From Halanaerobiales bacterium (GTDB lineage Bacteria; Bacillota_F; Halanaerobiia; Halanaerobiales; DTU029): a stretch of 7,040 nucleotides of DNA. The notes beneath the pieces are model-generated. The model was not told the DNA's origin and did no database searches. It worked only from the letters and a program-made list of their open reading frames with translations. The position numbers and the translations under genes were made by a program. This document shows positions 6,229 to 7,040 of this stretch, piece after piece (positions within the stretch are counted from its first letter, which is position 1; each line of letters starts with the position of its first letter). Where the stretch lies: NCBI GenBank assembly GCA_016278415.1, contig JADQBV010000371.1, forward strand, positions 1-7,040, given 5' to 3'.

Positions 6229-6408
6229 TTGAAGGCAATAATATCAGGAATAGTTGGAGGATTAAGCGCTATTGTAGTGATATACATAACTAATAAAATA
6301 AATCTCAAAACAAAATTCAGTGATAAAATGTGGGTAGTAGGTATTATTAGAGCCGGATCAGTAGGAATAATGACATTTTTAATACTTTATTTTGTCTTAG
6401 GTTATTAG
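6229..6408 (+). CDS. Small two-helix membrane protein, unknown function
   Basis: The protein is 59 aa from the TTG at 6229. Residues 3-20 (AIISGIVGGLSAIVVIYI) form a glycine-rich hydrophobic helix. A basic loop follows (NKINLKTKFSDKM), then a second helix at about 34-58 (VVGIIRAGSVGIMTFLILYFVLG). By the positive-inside rule the loop should be cytoplasmic and both ends outside. No family is recognised. The length, the glycine spacing in both helices and the isolated position between palindromes are all that can be said. A holin-like or toxin-like peptide is conceivable, but nothing in the sequence proves it. It follows the site at 6147-6184 by 44 bases. Confidence 0.65.
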   Translation: MKAIISGIVGGLSAIVVIYITNKINLKTKFSDKMWVVGIIRAGSVGIMTFLILYFVLGY

Positions 6409-6437
6409 ATTATTCAATTTATAAAGGATGATATTTA

Positions 6438-6479
6438 ATGAAAAAGAAAATACCAAAATTTTCAGAAGTATCAAACTAA
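6438..6479 (+). pseudogene. 13-codon ORF, possible remnant of an antitoxin N-terminus
   Basis: An ATG at 6438 with AAAGG (6423-6427) upstream starts MKKKIPKFSEVSN and then stops at TAA. The first eight residues look like the opening of BrnA/CopG-type antitoxins (M-K-K-K-I-P-K-F-x-S-E). Nothing downstream continues such a protein in any frame, so if the resemblance is real, the gene was cut off soon after its start. The surrounding 6409-6596 contains only tiny frames and looks degraded. Confidence 0.3.
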
Positions 6480-6596
6480 ATCCTGATCAGATTTCACAGA
6501 TTACAAGAGTGAGCCAATGACACCGAAGAAAAGTGATGTTATTTTAAGGTTTTATTTGTTTGTAAGAGTTATGCTTCTGGAAGACAGTATATAACA

Positions 6597-6815
6597 ATGA
6601 GAAAGGAAAATTTCTGCAATCAAAAGTTAGATCAATATGAGAAGGAATTAGGTTTTAGACATGTGTGGGTTGGTATTGATGATGCAATTCAAAAAAATAA
6701 ATTAATACATAGTTCGAATTCCGGGAAAATTCCTAGGTGGATAAAAAGAGAAACATTTGTATTAGAATACATAAAAGAAAAACTGGTTAAAGAAAAAAGG
6801 GTTGAAATTAAATAG
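6597..6815 (+). CDS. Hypothetical protein, 72 aa
   Basis: The reading frame is basic and rich in lysine, with a central segment FRHVWVGIDDAIQKNK (21-36), then IPRWIKRETFVLEYIKEKL (45-63), which looks like a loop followed by an amphipathic helix. There is no membrane segment. I do not recognise a family. The ATG has no well-placed ribosome binding site (GGAAG 6579-6583 is 13 nt away), and the frame stays open upstream to a TGA at 6534, so it may be a truncated gene or start at an unusual codon. It ends 17 bases before the attC-like site at 6833, as expected for a cassette gene. Confidence 0.45.
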   Translation: MRKENFCNQKLDQYEKELGFRHVWVGIDDAIQKNKLIHSSNSGKIPRWIKRETFVLEYIKEKLVKEKRVEIK

Positions 6816-6832
6816 CTTTTTGAACGCCACAC

Positions 6833-6944
6833 AACGATCATATAACATGGGGTTTAAGCTTCCGCTATCGCTCCGCCCAAATTCGTTCGTCAAGCCAAGT
6901 CTGGCTAAGACTCGCGAACTTCTTAAACTCCAGAAACGTTAGAC
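6833..6944. repeat. Long imperfect palindrome, attC-like site 4 (most complete)
   Basis: The left end is AACGATCATATAACA (6833-6847). The outer stem pairs TGGGGTTTAAG (6848-6858) with CTTAAACTCCA (6922-6932), 10 of 11 positions. An unpaired, GC-rich stretch of about 22 bases follows on the left strand only. The inner stem then pairs GTTCG (6885-6889) with CGAAC (6915-6919) and AGCCA (6893-6897) with TGGCT (6902-6906) around a 4-nt loop. The right core GTTAGAC (6938-6944) fits GTTRRRY exactly. Length, paired ends, bulges and asymmetry are those of an attC site. Its GC content is visibly above that of the flanking genes. Confidence 0.65.
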
Positions 6945-6957
6945 TAACTTCAGCTAG

Positions 6958-7040
6958 TTAGCCAATAGGCGCAACTGATAAATCTAGTTTATTAGCAGCT
7001 TTAATTAATCGCTTGTCTAAAGTTACTAAAGTAGAATTCT
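6958..7040 (-). CDS. PIN-domain (VapC-like) toxin, C-terminal fragment
   Basis: On the minus strand a frame open from the window edge ends at TAA (complement of 6958-6960). The 26 visible residues include STLVTLDKRLIKAANKL, which fits the last strand and helix of PIN-domain ribonucleases; the D in TLD corresponds to a late acidic metal ligand of the active site. VapC-type toxins cleave tRNA or rRNA and are neutralised by an antitoxin usually encoded just upstream, here beyond 7040. The gene ends 14 bases from the attC-like site and runs opposite to all genes at 4957-6815. With so few residues the subfamily cannot be named. Confidence 0.65.
   Translation of the reverse strand, partial: NSTLVTLDKRLIKAANKLDLSVAPIG

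Larger units (their letters stand above)
4824..6944 (+). mobile_element. Putative integron-type gene-cassette array (no integrase in window)
   Basis: Small genes, all on the plus strand, alternate with imperfect palindromes at 4824-4873, 5607-5721, 6147-6184 and 6833-6944. The palindromes have related ends, with left cores RYATAAC and right cores GTTATRC or GTTAGAC, close to the attC consensus RYYYAAC ... GTTRRRY. The first proposed cassette is framed by GTTATGCGA (4865-4873) and its exact reverse complement TCGCATAAC (5612-5620). In known cassettes the first bases pair with the left core of the cassette's own attC. The cargo (protease pair, NTF2-like protein, tiny membrane protein, unknowns) is typical of cassette arrays. 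An integrase gene and attI site would have to lie elsewhere, or this is an array without an integrase. Against it, two of the sites have degenerate or very short halves, and the stretch 6409-6596 has no clear site. A family of palindromic intergenic repeats spread by another mechanism is the main alternative. Confidence 0.5.

Noticed and set aside
6517..6594. 25-codon frame beginning MTPKKSDV
   Set aside because: It has no ribosome binding site of its own and no recognisable similarity; it lies in a stretch that appears degraded.
4824..6944. CRISPR array or insertion sequence as explanation of the palindromes
   Set aside because: The repeats are not identical or evenly spaced, the intervals hold genes, and no transposase or terminal repeat pair with target duplication was seen.

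Overview
The window is AT-rich DNA with strong GGAGG-type ribosome binding sites and several TTG starts. Its protein repertoire (YdcF, an HD hydrolase, a secreted 5'-nucleotidase with a C-terminal LysM) suggests a low-GC Firmicute, most likely a clostridial or halanaerobial anaerobe. The lineage is inferred from composition and protein style only. No rRNA, tRNA, CRISPR array, insertion sequence or integrase gene was seen.

Positions 1-4741 look like ordinary chromosome. They hold the tail of a membrane protein (1-225), a YdcF/DUF218 protein (313-1131), a RimJ/RimL-like GNAT acetyltransferase (1268-1810), a convergent HD-domain phosphohydrolase on the minus strand (1946-2728), a divergent promoter region (2729-3067), and an exported 5'-nucleotidase with a cell-wall-binding LysM domain (3083-4741, TTG start).

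Positions 4824-6944 are different. Short same-strand genes of 59-127 codons are separated by imperfect palindromes that are richer in GC than the genes. The palindromes at 4824-4873, 5607-5721, 6147-6184 and 6833-6944 share RYATAAC-like left ends and/or GTTATRC or GTTAGAC right ends. The two long ones have the same fold plan, with an extra unpaired stretch on the left strand only. I read these as attC-like recombination sites and the segment as an integron-type gene-cassette array whose integrase, if there is one, lies outside the window. The proposed cargo is an 81-aa protein overlapping a retropepsin-like aspartic protease, an NTF2/SnoaL-like protein, a small two-helix membrane protein, a degraded stretch that may contain an antitoxin remnant, and a 72-aa unknown. 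The protease pair is bounded by an exact 9-bp inverted match (GTTATGCGA ... TCGCATAAC), as cassette theory predicts for a single cassette.

At the right edge, on the minus strand, is the C-terminus of a PIN-domain (VapC-like) toxin (6958-7040), which also fits a cassette or toxin-antitoxin-rich accessory region.
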